In this document: positions 49,444 to 63,670 of the stretch, piece after piece | How the letters are laid out: the number at the start of each line of letters is the position of its first letter | Position numbering within the stretch: the first letter of the stretch is position 1 | The notes under the pieces: generated by a model | Seen by the model: the letters and a program-made list of their open reading frames with translations, nothing else | What the model was told of the DNA's origin: nothing | Database searches by the model: none | Assembly (NCBI RefSeq): GCF_000165425.1 | Contig: NW_001799155.1 | Span: 475,672 to 539,671 of the forward strand | Length of the DNA: 64,000 nt | Source: Paramecium tetraurelia | Lineage: Eukaryota; Ciliophora; Oligohymenophorea; Peniculida; Parameciidae | Reading direction: 5' to 3' | Translations under genes and position numbers: made by a program

Positions 49444-52361
49444 TCAGATTGTTATTTATTGTAATTAAGAGAATTCTAAATTTGTAATAATATAACAAAT
49501 TAATTACATTGTCTCGATACTATTCAGATTGAAAGTCAACTGAATTTCTTTATTAAGCCATTTCACCAAAAAAGGAATTTTTATGTCTTGTTAGAGATTG
49601 AATTGGTAACAATTTTTTTATTTATCTTCCTTAAGCCTAAAATAACTTAAAAACATACTCTTTCAGGAGAAAACTATTAAATAGGCTGCTATTCTTTGGT
49701 TCCTTCAGCTATTTTCTCTAATTTCTTCAAAATATAACTATCTATTGGAGATTGCAACAAACCTTCGTCACTCTTTTTCAAATATTGAGATGATGACTTC
49801 TACTTCAAAGGCAATTTTAAGGGGGAGTATAAGTTTACTAAATTGCTTTGAATGGGTTTAATTTACAAAGTAGACATTATATCTGTATCCTATAGTAATT
49901 GTTGCGATTCGTTAATTAAGTTCATTTTCTCCTTTAATTTTTGAATTTTATTGATGCTATCATTTTCAATAGAACTTTCATTTTTACTCTATGTCTTCTG
50001 CAATAGTACATTTGGATCAAGATTTCTGATATTTCTCCTCTTTCTACTGATGACCCCATTATTAATGGAAGATTTTTCATTCCCAATATATAACCCCAAA
50101 TTTTAATCAGAAAACATCAAGCCCTAAGACTGTAGTTGCTATCTCTATATTTTTTTTTCCTCAATTAAAAAATTATAATAATTCTCTCCCTATTTTGCTA
50201 ACTCTTATTTATTTTACAATGTGCTGTTATTCTTCTTCTATAATTCTTTATTCAACTTCTATATAGAGGTTTATTCCTTTAATAATTTTTTCTTTTTCTA
50301 GAAATACAGGGATTCTATTAATGTTAATTATTATTGATGATTTTTCATTATTTATATATATTTATTTATACATTTCTGAATAAATTTATGAATAAAATTA
50401 CAATTGTAATTAAATCAAGTTTCAAATTCATTTCCTATCCTCTCATTTTTAAATTCATTTTGCAATATAGGATTAATAATCTACTAATCATTCAGTTTGA
50501 TTGTATTGAGTTGGTATTTCATATTCTAAATCTGTAATTCCTTTTATTGTTCAACACCCTCTTATTAATTAATTTTTCTTTATTGATCCTTAATCTAAGC
50601 AGTCAACTCATTAATTCTCTTAGTAAAGAATTCAAATTAAGCGTCAGCCTAATATTGAGGTGATGTATTTTTTAATTAAAACAGTTATAATTCTAATTAT
50701 TTGTTTTTCTTATCCGCAAGATTTAATTTCTACTCTAATTCCTCAATCAATTACTTTTAAATCACCAATTAATCATAACTATCTAAACATTTCTATTTTA
50801 TTACCTCTTTATTTGTATTCATTTAAAATGTCACTCAATTCTTCCACTCTCTATCTTAAGGCCTTGATTAAAGATGTGACATTAGTTCCGTCAGGGATTA
50901 TGTATTCTTCTTTCTTTAGTAGTTCTAGTTCTGTGATAATCTCTTATCTCGACCTCAATAGTTCTTCTACTTCAACCAAATACACTCTTCTTTCCTCAGA
51001 AATAATGGCAATTTGTTAGACTAGAAAAGAAGCAGCTTCCTTTTATTGCTAGTCACCCTGAGCATCAATTATTTGAAGTATCCTTTTATTTAATTCATGG
51101 TTTTTCATATCAAATTCTTGATGAAGAGATTAAATATTTTGTGTTAATCGGTCGATTTAGTATTTTAAAGCTCTAATTTATTCTTCCTTTCTAGCATTAT
51201 CCTATAGCAATTGAGTCCATTTCCTATAACATTCATTATCTCTGCCTTCCCACTCTATTAATTATTTTTTTAATTAAGTAAGTTCTCTAGAATTCTGTTC
51301 AAGCATTTAGATGTGATGTTGAGGACTATTAATATTTATAAGAATATTACTTTCCTGAAACATTGGATAGTAATTAAGTAATTTGCTTTTTTTATCCTTA
51401 AATTTCTTCATCTTTTAATTATAGTATTTTCCTTAATTATAGGATTTCAGCCTTCAATATAAATTATTCATTTACATTCTATATTGCTATCTTCTTTCCA
51501 ATATCTGTAATTTTGTATTCTTCTATTTCTGCCAATCTAAGTTCATTTTCTTTTCTACATTATTCAAGTTTGGCCTATAAATCCTTAGTAAATGGTTCTA
51601 CAGATTGGTACTTTGCCTAAAGATGAGTATAACTGTAATATACTTATATATTTGAAAACTCGCTTGATAATTTCTCGTATCTGAATTATAAATCAAGAAA
51701 TGCCTATGACTTTTTATCATAATCTGCCTATTATTACAAAACCTATGTCCTTAAATCATTATTTTCTCTGTCTAATTAGGAGATGATTTATTAAGCTGTT
51801 TCAATATTTTTATTTTTAATCAGATCCTAAGTAGTTTCATCAATTTTTTGTTTATCTGCCATCAAAATAGAATCAGGACTGAAATGCTTGATTTGAAATG
51901 GAATTTATTATGATGATTATTATTAAATTACCGGTGTTTGTTAATTTTGGAATTCTTAATTTTTTTATTTTACGAAATCAACAACTGATATTTTCATGTC
52001 TTTAACTGGCTGATTGGGTTTCTTTTATTTGTATGCCATCTTTGTATCGCTATAAAATGTGTAGAGAATTGGGTATTTTCCAAATTGGATTATGTCTCCA
52101 CTAAATATTTCAAATTATTGTCCTTTTCCCACATTAACTCCGTTTACAAATGTTCCATTCAGAGACTGCTTATCAACGATTAAGATTTTATCCTGCACTA
52201 ATATTTCACAATGTTGTTTCGATATTGAAGGATGCTATTTTACATAGGATGGCAATTACATCAATCTTGAGGTGACATTTGTCTACTCTGCCAACAACAT
52301 ACACTTTAGATTGAATTTAAATTGGTGAACCGTCTTCGGGCATTAAACATGGATAACTCAT
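49444..52361 (-). CDS. FHA-domain coiled-coil protein
   Basis: An N-terminal FHA domain spans residues ~1-105: VYVVGRVDKCHLKID, then after an intron (52246-52270 region, 25 nt) HPSISKQHCEI, DKQSLNGTFVNG and SGDIIQFGKY. FHA domains bind phosphothreonine. The remaining ~850 residues are mostly coiled coil (ENNDLRTQVLQQQADYDKKS), with a basic C-terminal part (SRKRRNIRNLDPNVLLQK) near 50000 and a stop at 49444. The later exon structure was not fully resolved, so a split into two genes cannot be excluded. The start is 47 bp from the divergent plus-strand gene. Confidence 0.65.
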
Positions 52362-52408
52362 AAAAATAAAATTATTGAATTTATTAAAAAGAAAAAAGAA
52401 ATTAAAAT

Positions 52409-53368
52409 ATGTTGAGACCTAGATATATATCATATAGTTCAAACATTACTTAAGGCGGATTATAAGCAATCTAACAGTCAGTGAATCAAGAATAATTTAG
52501 TAATGTTTAATATTTATCAAGGAAATGGTAGTAGTACTAAATAGTTAGCATAAAAGTTCGTACCATTTATCAAAGAGAGGGATAGCATGAATCGGTTGGT
52601 GACAAAATTGCAATCAATATCACCAGAAAGGACTGAGAGAAAGAGTTCATGCGGAGTAGTTAACAATAGCAAGGAGAAGTGGAAATAAAATTAGTAGGTT
52701 AGGATAAAGAGTCCAACTAAGAAAGTTCTTATATAGAGTGAGCTTTCATTAAGTAATCTCTAATGATTATATAAGGTAAACAGAGAAGTTTTTCTAATGT
52801 TGATAATAAATTGAAATTAATATAGGCCTATACGGATAGACTTCATATCAATTAAGATGAATCGATTCAACAGATTAATATGAATCAGGATGACATAAAC
52901 TTTTAGCTTCAAATGAACAATCAAGAGAACATGAAAGTTAATACTCAGAGATCTCCAATTAAACTCAGAGTTGTCAAATAGGATAGTTTACATAGTGATA
53001 TACTAAACAAGAAGATTTCACATTAGAATTCAGAAAAATTGAAATTGTACAACCAATTAGTTGAGAAGCAGAAATTAAATAATAACGGAGAAATTAGAAA
53101 AAGCGATATCAAGTTGCCAGCTTTGTTGTTTAAGCAATACATGAAGGAAATCCTGGATGGGAACCAAAAAATTAAGGAGGTGATCAATTCTTAGGATGAA
53201 ATTAAATACGAATTTCCTGCTGAATTTGAATAAAAGATTATTTAAATGAAGAAGGATGTGAGAAAGATGAAAAATAAATTGAAAAATTGGGAGAAGGACA
53301 GAAGAACATCAGAAGACCTAAGGCATTTGAAAGAAGTTGCTGATTCTATCATTCAAAGGAATGAATGA
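52409..53368 (+). CDS. Basic helical protein, function unknown
   Basis: Two introns (52500-52521, 52753-52775), both ending AAG, give 305 codons (304 aa). The N-terminal half is polar and basic with S/T-P-type sites (SISPERTERKSS, RIKSPTKKVLI). The C-terminal half is charged and helical (KLPALLFKQYMKEILDGNQK, MKKDVRKMKNKLKNWEKDRR). No family recognised. The close divergent arrangement with the FHA/coiled-coil gene suggests shared expression, but nothing more. Confidence 0.7.
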
Positions 53369-53502
53369 TTTTTTATTTATTTATATATTTATTTATACCG
53401 AATTCCCCTTTATTATACAAATAATCATGAATAAATTTTGTTAAATTAATTACAAATGGATGGTATAATTGCATTTAATCTTATTATTAATTATTATTTG
53501 TC

Positions 53503-56500
53503 ATGTCCGACATTGATGAAGAGTCTTCGAAATTATTCTCGTAAGATTCTATGCAGCAGGACGATGACGACGAACATTAGAGATTAGACAACGATGACAT
53601 TTGGAAGGTCCTTCAAATGTTTTTTTAAACTCATGGATTGGTCTCATAGTAAATAGGCTCGTATGAAAGCTTCGTTGAAAATGTGATCAAATTTGTAAGA
53701 GGACATGAAGGTACTTTTGTTGTCAGAGTCAAACCTCAATACAAAGAAGAAGAGCGGCAAGAAGGTATTATGAAATAAATTCTACTTTAGCTTATCTTGA
53801 ATACCTATATCAATTCTAAATAACAAGATGTTTCATGGGAAAAAAGAATATTCACGTGGATAAATTTGAGGAAGAAATCTTTCCTATGATCGCTCGATTA
53901 AGAGATCTTACCTACTCAAGATAACTAAAAATAGACTTAGAAGTCACGATGTAATAAAGAAATAAAAGGGATGGCACAATAGAAGAGAAAAGTAAACAAT
54001 AATTTAAAGGACTACCTTTTTTCAAATTGCCCATAATGGTAAGAAGTAGGTTTTGTTCATTGCAAAAAGATCCGAAGGATGCTGAACTAATATAGCTGAG
54101 AATATAAAATGGGGAGTGTGGATTCGATCAAGGAGGATATTTTATATTAAGAGGATCTGAAAAAGTTATTGTTGCTTAGGAAAGAATTGCAAACAATGTG
54201 GTGTTAGTTTTCAAAAGCAAAATAGTCAATAAACCATGGGTGGCTGAAATTAGATCATAACCAGACTTATTTTCCAATCCAAATGTCTTTAAAGTTGAAC
54301 TTCGATATATTTAAAACACTCCTGTTATCAGATGCAGTGTTAAACAATTCAATTCAACTCAAGGAATACCACTTTTTACTTTATTCAGAGCCTTGGGCAT
54401 CAGTAGTGATTAAGAGATTTTAGAAAGGATCGTTTACAATTTAGAAGATGAATTTATGGGTCCCATGTTAGAAATGTTGTATGGGTCTTTGCAGGAAGGA
54501 GGTGAATATGAAGATGAAGAATTATGTTTGAGATGGATAGGAAATAAAATAAAGAAGGCTGAAAATTAAGATCCTGAAACTTTGATTTAGGAGGCTAAAA
54601 AATTGATTAATAAAAATATCTTACCACATATTGGAGTCTCAACTGAAAGTAGAGACAGAAAAGCTTATTTTTTGGGATATATAGTTCATAGACTATTGAA
54701 TGCATCATTGGGAAAAACAGATTAGGATGACAGAGATCATTATGGCAAAAAAAGATTGGACATGGCCGGAGCTATGATGATGGGAGTGTTCAAGACATCA
54801 TTCGAATAATTTAAATAGAATTCTAAAAAGGCCTTAGAGAAATACATCAATGGGGGAAGAAGAGGAAGAGGATAACAAACAAAAATAGAGAATATGAGAC
54901 AGCCCGATGATATTAAATCCTTTTTTGATGGAGAATAAATATCCAAAGACATCGACAATGCATTAGCCACTGGAAATTGGGGAAGAAGTAAGGAAGGTTA
55001 AGTTGTTAAGACAGGAGTGGCTTAAACTTTAAAGAGAGAGACATCATTATTTGCAACTCTTAGTCATTTGAGAAGGATGAACGCACCAATTAATCCATAA
55101 ATGAAATTGAGTAAACCTAGACAATTACATAACACTCATTTTGGATTCATCTGTCCAGCTGAAACACCTGAAGGATAAAAAATTGGTATCGTCAAGAACT
55201 TATCTTTAATGACTACTGTTTCAAATGATTTATAATCAAAAGACAAAGAAACATTGTTAAAATTGATTATGGTTTCTTAATAAAATGACTTTGACTTTAT
55301 CTTGCTTCAAGGAGATTTCTAAGCCTAAGACATACCCAGAATGACGAAAGTATTAGTCGATGGTAATTGGATAGGATTTACTAGAAACCCTGAATAATTC
55401 ATTCATGAATTCAAAAACCTTAGATCCGCTGAAGAATCTTACATTCCTATTGAAGTATCCATCAACTTCGATTACGTGAATAAAGAAATTAGAATCTACA
55501 CTGATGCTGGAAGATGCATGAGACCTTTATTTATTGTCCAGAATAATAAATTAAAGTTGATGAAGGGTGTTCTAAATCAAATAAATGATTGGGAAGAATT
55601 ATTGAAAAATAAATGTGTAGAATTATTGGATGTCGAAGAAGAGGAAGGTTCTTTAATAGCCATGGACATAGATATTATGATGAGAGGTACACAGAACTTT
55701 AAGAGATACACTCATTGCGAAATACACCCATGTATGATGTTTGGTGTTTGTGCATCAGTTATTCCATTTGCTAATCACAACTAAGGGCCAAGGAATACTT
55801 TATAAAGCGCTATGGGTAAATAGGCTATGGGATTGAATTCAACAAATTTCAATATCAGATTTGACACATTGGTTCATATCTTACATTATCCTCAAAAACC
55901 CTTAGCATCATCAAGAGCAGTAGATTTTATCACAGTTAATGAAGTTCCCATAGGCATAAATTGCGTTACATCAATTGCATGTTTTACAGGGTATAACCAA
56001 GAAGATTCAATTATTATCAATTAGTATGCAATAGACAGAGGATTCTTCCGATCTGTCTTCTATAGAACATATAAAGAATCAGAGGATAAGGATCCTGATA
56101 ATTTCACTGAAACTAAAATAACAAAACCTATTGGTGACAATTTTGCAGGCAAATTATTTATCAAATTAGATAGTGATGGAATTGTACCACCAGGAACTAA
56201 AGTAGATGAAGAGGAGCCTATTATAGGAAAAGAATTAATTATAGATAATATAATGTTGAACACAGCAAACGGTTAAAAAAATACAAAGGAATGTTCATTA
56301 TTAACAAGGAGAGCAGAAAGAGGAGTTGTTGATTCTGTTTTGATTAGCGAAAATCAGAAAGGATATAAATTAGTAAAAGTAAAGGTGAGGTCATTAAGAA
56401 TCCCACAAATCGGAGACAAGTTTTGCAGCAGACATGGACAAAAGGGAACTTGTGGAATGACTTATCGACAAGAAGATTTACCTTACACTCTTGTAGGCAT

Positions 56501-57222
56501 TTCTCCAGATTTAACTATCAATCCACATTGTATTCCATCAAGAATGACCATAGGTAATATTATGTAATGAATGTAGGACATTTAATTGAATGTTTGTCAT
56601 CAAAATTAGCTTCCATCAAGGGGTAGTTCAATGATGCTACACCATTTGCATAGATATTAGTAAATGATATTGCTAATGAATTGCATAAAGTTGGATGGCA
56701 AAAATGGGGTAATGAGGTTATGACGAATCCCTACACGGGTAATATGTTTTCAATTCCTATTTTTGTTGGACCTACTTATTATTAGAGATTAAGACATTTA
56801 GTAGATGATAAGATGTATGCAAGATCGAGAGGACCTGTAACTGGAATCACCAGATAACCTACTCATGGTAGGAGTAGAAAGGGAGGATTAAGATTCGGTG
56901 AAATGGAAAGAGATTGCATTATTTCACATGGTAATATACATTAAATTTTATTATAGGCACTGCTAAATTTTTAAAGGAAAGGACATATGATGTATCAGAT
57001 GCATTCAGAGTTCACGTTTGTTCTAAATGTGGAATGTTTGCTGTTGCTAATTTGGAAAATCAAGAATTCTACTGCAATTTATGCAAAAATCAAAATAATC
57101 AAAATAAAATTTATTAAGTTCAAATGCCATATGCAGCAAAGACCCTAATTTAAGAGCTGATTTCAATGAATATTGCTCCGAGATTGAAATTTGATTAATC
57201 GAAAATGAAACATGAAATTTGA
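53503..57222 (+). CDS. RPB2: RNA polymerase II second-largest subunit RPB2
   Basis: Introns 53765-53790, 56554-56576 and 56931-56956 give 1,215 codons (1,214 aa), the usual RPB2 length. Signatures: [20 protein letters not shown], the hybrid-binding [63 protein letters not shown], the C-terminal zinc site [11 protein letters not shown]...CNLC, and MNIAPRLKF near the end. These endings match RPB2 rather than RPA2 or RPC2. RPB2 forms half of the Pol II active centre in the nucleus. The acidic N-terminus starts [12 protein letters not shown]. The stop lies 28 bp from the convergent histidine kinase stop. Confidence 0.95.
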
Positions 57223-57250
57223 TATATTATTTAGATAAATTGATATATAA

Positions 57251-59571
57251 TCAATTATGTTTTAGTAGTTGAAATATTTAATTAACATTTATAGGCTTTT
57301 ATAGATACCCATCAAATAATGATAACTAAGATATTTCAGTTTTAGAATGAGCTGAGCATGCAATGATTTGTGTATTCACTCGCTCTCTAATCATAGATAC
57401 AGCCTAATAACCATTAATGATTGGCATTTCAATATCCATAAGAATATAATCATATGTAGAATGTAGATTACATCCATTATAAGCATCAATCTTTGCGATT
57501 GCCTCCTTCACCGAGTATGCCTTAAAAAATACTTTAAATTCAAAATGAATACTTTGTCAATTATCAAATCATATTGTTTCAGCTAACTCTCAACAATTGA
57601 AATGTTAAAAGGCATATCATCCACAATTAATATTTGTACACATTTACATATACTAATATTACTCGGGGATTAAACCATTTCATTATACTTGCACATTTAA
57701 GGTATATTCCTAAGCTAATTGACAATCCCTTCGTTATCTTCATCATATAAGATACACACACTATCGTCAATATCCTTCTTATTGTGAATCTTAAATGAAA
57801 ATGTCGATCCCTGGTTTTCCCCCTCTGAGTACACTTTGATCTCTTATCCTAATTTCTAAGCCAATATATTCGATATCATCAATCCTAAGCCAACTCCAGT
57901 AATATTATCACTATTCTCCAATCTACCAAAAGCTGTGAATAGTTTGTTTTATTCATTCTTAGGTATCCCTATCCCGGTATCCTTCACTTTTATTTCAACA
58001 CAATCTTCGTCTAAATCTAAATAAATAGTAATTCCACCTGTTTCTGTAAACTTAATTGCATTTGATAACAAATTTAAAATTATTTGCTTAACTCTGTTTG
58101 GGTCTGTTGTTATCCACTGAGGAACGTGTTTCTATTATTCTAATTTCATATACAGTCCTTTTGAATTCGCCTATATTTTCATTATCTCAATGATTTCATT
58201 TATTAACTCAGTTATCTTAACTTATTAAAATTATAAATTAAATTTCCCAGCTTTCAACTATGCTACATCCAAAAGATCATTTACTAAACTTAACAATGAA
58301 GAAGCCATAGATTTAATGGGTTACATTGACTTTTCTAACTATTTTACACACTAATCGTTTGCGTTATGATTAGGGTTTAAAACAGTTCCAACGCTTTGAA
58401 TGATTATATTTAAAGGTGTTTTGAATTCATGTGCTACCTTATATAGCATTTGGGATTTATTAAAATTAGTTTTTTCTAGAGCGGCTATTTAATTCACATG
58501 AGTAATATCTCTTATTATAAATAAAATGAACCCTTTATTATATGCGATGTAAGGTTTTAAAATTACTTAGAATATCTTTTGCATCTCTCCTTAGCATATG
58601 ATGCTAATGTCCTAGAAGAACTTTAATGTTAATGAATTTAAATCACATTTAGGTTCTCTTTCCAACATTTGTTTAAAAATTTACTTAACTTCATCAATTA
58701 TTATTGGAGATTATGATAAGTTATTATAATGCTATTCATTATCTTGATTATTTTAATCCTCCTCTTCTTATTCTACAGAGCTCTTCAATTAGATGTAATC
58801 TGATTTTTCATTACCCAAGCTTTTTGATCTGGATTTCAACTTTTTATATAGAATCAAAAACAATTATTAATAATTATCTTATTCCGAATTTATTGCATTT
58901 CTTAGAGCTAACAATTTCTATTTTGCAACATCAGCAAAGGTTTCATTCATCAAACTTCTAAATGCTGCATTATTAAATTAAACATGAAGTTATTCATCTA
59001 ATATTAAAACTCCATCAGGAAATGCAGTTAATAATTTTTTGAATAAATTGTATTCTGTTTGTTCAATTTCCTTGTTCGGTGATTATTAACCAATTTCCAA
59101 AACATGCTGTTTATATTATATTGAATCTCTTTTTGTTATCATGCTGAGAATTTCAGATTTTGAGGTTTCTTTTATTTTGGTTTTGTTTTTATAATGAGTG
59201 TAGAACAAATAAGCTGCACTTGTTGATAGGAATGCCAAAATCTCACAAATGGTGATGATATCAATTTTTAAACTAATCACTACAATACCAATTGCACTAA
59301 TGAAACATGTCCACCATGATTTCATAGCCATAATAATTGAACAACCAACAGCCACATACATTATTGGCGATTACAATAGCATAGCATTCAAAATCATTAT
59401 TATTATTGTGCTCATATTTATGATTGAAAATACCAAATTATTTTCTTTTAACAATCTAGTTGACAATATTCCTGCTGATAAACAAATCAGTGCAATTGAA
59501 TAATCAGAACTACCTACAAAGCTCATATATAACACATGATCTAATATTCCAAACACCAAAAGATTTCTCAT
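57251..59571 (-). CDS. Membrane hybrid sensor histidine kinase
   Basis: One 32-nt intron ending AAG (57521-57552) gives 763 codons (762 aa). The N-terminal ~155 residues contain about five to six transmembrane helices. A PAS-like segment (FPDGVLILDEQLHVQFNNAA) and a second sensor region follow. The kinase core has the phospho-acceptor His381 in VAHEFKTPLNII, N-box NLLSNAIKFTE, DTGIGIP, LFTAFGR and GVGLGLMIS. The receiver domain has ILIVDDMP, phospho-acceptor Asp702 in YILMDIEMPIINGY, and KPINV. Phosphate would pass from His to Asp within the protein; a downstream phosphotransfer partner is not in the window. Two-component kinases occur in ciliates. The signal sensed is unknown. Confidence 0.92.
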
Positions 59572-59794
59572 TTTTTTAAACCTATTAAACTATAAAATAA
59601 TAATCTTATAAACTTTATAATTAACATATATGATATCATTGTTGTATTTTTAATGTTTCATAATTTATATATCAAATTGTAAGACTTTTTTCCATTATAA
59701 GTGATAGGTTCATTTGTTATTGCATATTAGTTTTGATTAATATTATAAGTTTACCTTAAAGCCATAGATCATAATTTAATACATCAGCGAAAGA

Positions 59795-62250
59795 ATGTTA
59801 GAACTTAACTGTACCATAGAAAATTTCTCTGATGGAGTGGGAAAAATTGTAAAAATAGGCAATTCTATGGCAATTATCTCTGAAATATGGATTTAAACTT
59901 ATTTAAGAAATTTAATATGCATATTAATAAAAAAAGAATATAAATCCAAGCAGCTCAACATGAGAAGGAATAATGTAACTTAAATTAAAAATTTGGAACT
60001 AACCAAAATGTAAATAATTCTAGTTTAGTGAAAGAAATTATAGAATTGAAATCATTTGAAAAATTATACCAGGATTGTTTATCCTATTAATTGCTTATGG
60101 ATTAAGCCAATAAGAGGAGGATTGATTTGTCTTAGAATTCAAAAATCTACAGATTGAATCCTCATATTTTAATCATAAAATTAGTTTATTAAAAAAGCAT
60201 TACAAATGTTATGGGTATCATATTGTTTAATTATTGTTTATTAAATTTACATGAATGGAAGATAACAACATTAGTGTACTTAACTTTAAAATAAATATGG
60301 CTACTAAAAAGTATATGCTAAGTAATATTATTTAATTTTTTGATCTTTTTTGACAGTTAGAGATATCATAAGCTTAGAAATTTATAGTAACACCTTATTT
60401 GCTATTCTCTTTAATTATGTCTTCTACATTACATAAACTTAAATATGATAAAGATAGGCAATATCTAATAAATAATGGCTTTAAGGCATTTAGTTTAATA
60501 AAAATCTTTCGAATTGTTGACTGAGATGGATTTTATTGATAAGGAGTAAATAATATTTCTAAGCTTTGAAAAGAATGCTAATGATTATGTGTAACCATCT
60601 ATTTTTGATGAACATCAATTTCGAAAAAATAAATACAAACTAAATCATTCTATTTTTGACAGCATCATTCTCTATAATTCTAATTGGAACAATAAAAGTC
60701 GTTAAATGCACGATATATTTATTTTAATAAAATAGATTGAGAAGAATAATATTTTTAGGATGAATAAAAATGAATGCTGGAATTCCAAAAATACATGAAA
60801 AAAGAGAAAGGTAATTTCAATTTTATAGGATTGGTGGCTAGCGATGAAAAACTTATAAAAATGCAGAATATTAAGCAAAATGAATCATCGGAAGGTTTAG
60901 TAGCTCATTAATATTTAATATATGTACTAGCTAATCTCAAGACTGCTTTTATTAGCCTTTGGCATCTTAAAAGTGGAGAATTTGCAGTTCCTATTATAAT
61001 TTAAATGTAGGATCTAAAAGGATAAAAAGTTAATTGCCCAATTAACAGTTATAACAATTCTATTAACTTTTGTATTATCTTATTATTATAGAAGCCTAAT
61101 TTCAGGATTAAATGATAGAACAATAATCTTTTGGAATAATGACTATTCACAAATTTATATTTTAAGTAAAAGATTCTACGAAATAGGGATAATTACTCTT
61201 TTGGATGCAGTTTCAAGCAAATTTAGAACATACATGATTATTTAAAACTCTAAGGTGTAGAATCTAGAGTAGATTATAAGTTTGATGCATCTGAATTTTC
61301 TAAATATTGCTCTTTCAATTGATTAAGATCGAACAGCAAACTCAAATCTTAATAAATTCAAATAAGCATCTAAGATTGTTTGGCTTAATCAGATATAGAA
61401 CTAATTATATATGATCTAATGGAAAAGGAGAACCACAAGATTTAACATCCTACCAAATTTACTAAGAAGGGCAATTATGATATTAAGGAAAAGATATTAT
61501 ACCTTAAATGGATGTAACTCCTTCCTTTTCATTCTCCTCAAATATTTATATCTTCAAACTTTTTTTTGTTTCTTAAAAACAGAAAATAATTAAAAGCACT
61601 GACTTATAAAATTATCTAAAGGGGGGACAATTTGAAACTTTTTGAATTAATAAAGTCTAAATTTTTAATCATAAATTCAATTATTTGAAATTATATAAGC
61701 TATAGATTGAAATGTTCTTATTAATATAATGAAATAATATAAAATAATTGAAGATTTTCTAAAAAGAATTTACTTCCAAAAAGTAGAATTATTCTTTCCT
61801 AAATCCTTTAGAGTAAGAGTTGATAAAATTCTTCGATTAATTATGTCACTTTATATCTATTATTCTAATTTATCCTTGCAGATATACTTGTTATTGTCTT
61901 GATGGGATAAAGGAATTCTTTCAATAAAGTACTAATAATCTTTTCTATAACGCAGTAGTGTAGGATGCCGACATTTGAGATTGGCTATTAATATCAAATA
62001 TTTTAAATCAAAAGCCAGACGACAATATTTTTATGAAAAATATTTCATTCCCTAACCTCACAAATGAAATACCAATGATTGAAAACTATTCATAGGCTAA
62101 TCTTGCAAAAGATGTTTGATGACTAATTAATGTCTCATAACTTCGCTCCAATTGTTTAAATATAATATGAGTAATAAAGTTTTTAAATATTCATGAAAAA
62201 GTGGAAGGGTTTGGCTTATTCATAATAAAAATTAATAATTTTGATAATTT
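59795..62250 (+). pseudogene. Frame-broken coding remnants, family unknown
   Basis: Protein-like sequence is present but scattered over all three plus-strand frames. 59795-60031 reads MLELNCTIENFSDGVGKIVK. 60034-60798 reads a 255-codon open stretch that includes MALRHLVQQKSFELLTEMDF and FDEHQFRKNKYKLNHSIFDS. From about 60780 another frame reads LEFQKYMKKEKGNFNFIGLV and KTAFISLWHLKSGEFAVPII. Beyond 61150 short open pieces alternate. Standard GTA...AG introns do not rejoin these frames. I interpret the region as one or two decaying genes; unrecognised real exons are possible. With TGA as the only stop in A+T-rich DNA, open frames also arise by chance, so confidence is low. Confidence 0.35.
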
Positions 62251-62316
62251 TTTTATTTCATAATTATTCACTCTTATTTTCTAAAATTAAATATATAAAG
62301 GCGGGTTTATAAAATT

Positions 62317-63670
62317 ATGCATCATCAAAAAAATGCTAATTGTGTCAGTTCTCACGCTGACAGAAAGAAGATGAAAGTGTGGATATTAACTACAATAAAA
62401 AGGGGTAGTTCAATTGACTTAAAATAAAGTAACAATTCAAATAAATCACATGCCATATAAACTTCAATTTCTAAGAAGGATATGAAATTAAGAAGAAGAA
62501 GTTTTTCTAATTCGATTTCTACTTATGATTAAGATTCAAATTGGAAAGAGCAAAAGAACTAAAAAGATGGTTCAAATCAATTCTTTTATAAGCAGGAGAA
62601 AGTATAAAATGATAGTAATCAATCATCATAAAACAATAAGAATGATCAGAATAATTATAATAATCAGAATGATCAGAATGATATTTATGAAAAAAGAAAA
62701 AATGAAGTAAATTTTCAATAATTTCATTACAACTTTTAGTCTGATGTGCTATAATTGGAAGCCTTGTATTATTGGCTTTCAAGTTTTGGATTTCAACGAT
62801 CTACTCCTTTTTAACTTCCCCCTCTTCTAAGCTACTATATATATACTTTGATTTTGTATAGAAATGATATGCAGGAACTATCTTTATAATTTTTAGAATC
62901 CTCTTTTAAGGATGAATATTACAACAAATTAAGGGATATGTAAAGTTAGTATTTTCAATAACAACTTTAAAATTAAAGCATCTCCTAAGTTTTATTCCAT
63001 GATGTTCCAAATCGAGTGTTTAATTACGAGTATATTTTTATACAGCATCTGAATAAAATTATTGCTAATATGAATTTAGATTATAACATTCTTTTGGATG
63101 ACTTTTTTTTATACTTCAAATCTGTTCAGCCTTTAAAAGAATTAATATAGAAGCATCTTTAAGCGATACATATGTTTTCAGAAAAAGTAATATTGCATTC
63201 GGAAATATACGATTTGTCTTCAGATAAAACGATGGATAACTAATTGATTTTAAACAACCAATAGGGAAATTTTTAGATAAATAATTTGTAGATTATATTT
63301 AGTTCCAGGAGGGGTTTGGCAAATAAGTATAATCAGCTGAACCCATTATGTATTTTAATTAATATCGCTCTGAACCTCATAGCGAAAGGACAATGATTTT
63401 GTTTCTTTTAGCCGATATTTACCTAGATAAATCAATATTTAATAATTTACAAATTGATTTAATACATTATAACAAATTAGATAGCCTCTCCTAAATTCAC
63501 TTGGAAATAACAAGTGAGAATAGATTTTGTAATAAATGTGTAGGTATGTTTTAGATGATTCCAGTTCAATTTCTTTGTGAAAAATGTAAACAAAAATTTA
63601 AATTGAATGTGGATAAAAGATCTTAATTTATTATCACATCATAGTATTTATTGGATCCATAAGTATCTAC
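62317..63670 (+). pseudogene. Possible gene, frame interrupted; zinc-ribbon-like tail
   Basis: An ATG at 62317 opens 359 codons to TGA 63394-63396. It has an N/D/Q-rich N-terminus and a helical remainder (SISQVLFHDVPNRVFNYEYI, IQHLNKIIANMNLDYNILLD, AIHMFSEKVILHSEIYDLSS). Past the TGA, a different frame carries LEITSENRFCNKC...FLCEKCKQKFKLNV, a plausible CxxC...CxxC zinc ribbon, running to about 63670. A competing frame through 63150-63350 also looks protein-like. No standard intron joins them cleanly, so either the gene is broken or its introns are not of the usual type here. No family assigned. Confidence 0.35.
62630..62690. repeat. Short aatgatcag-type tandem iterations
   Basis: Imperfect repeats of a 9-nt aatgatcag unit, separated by aattataat, encode an N/D/Q-rich stretch in the open frame starting at 62317. 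Simple-sequence expansion, no function implied. Confidence 0.6.
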
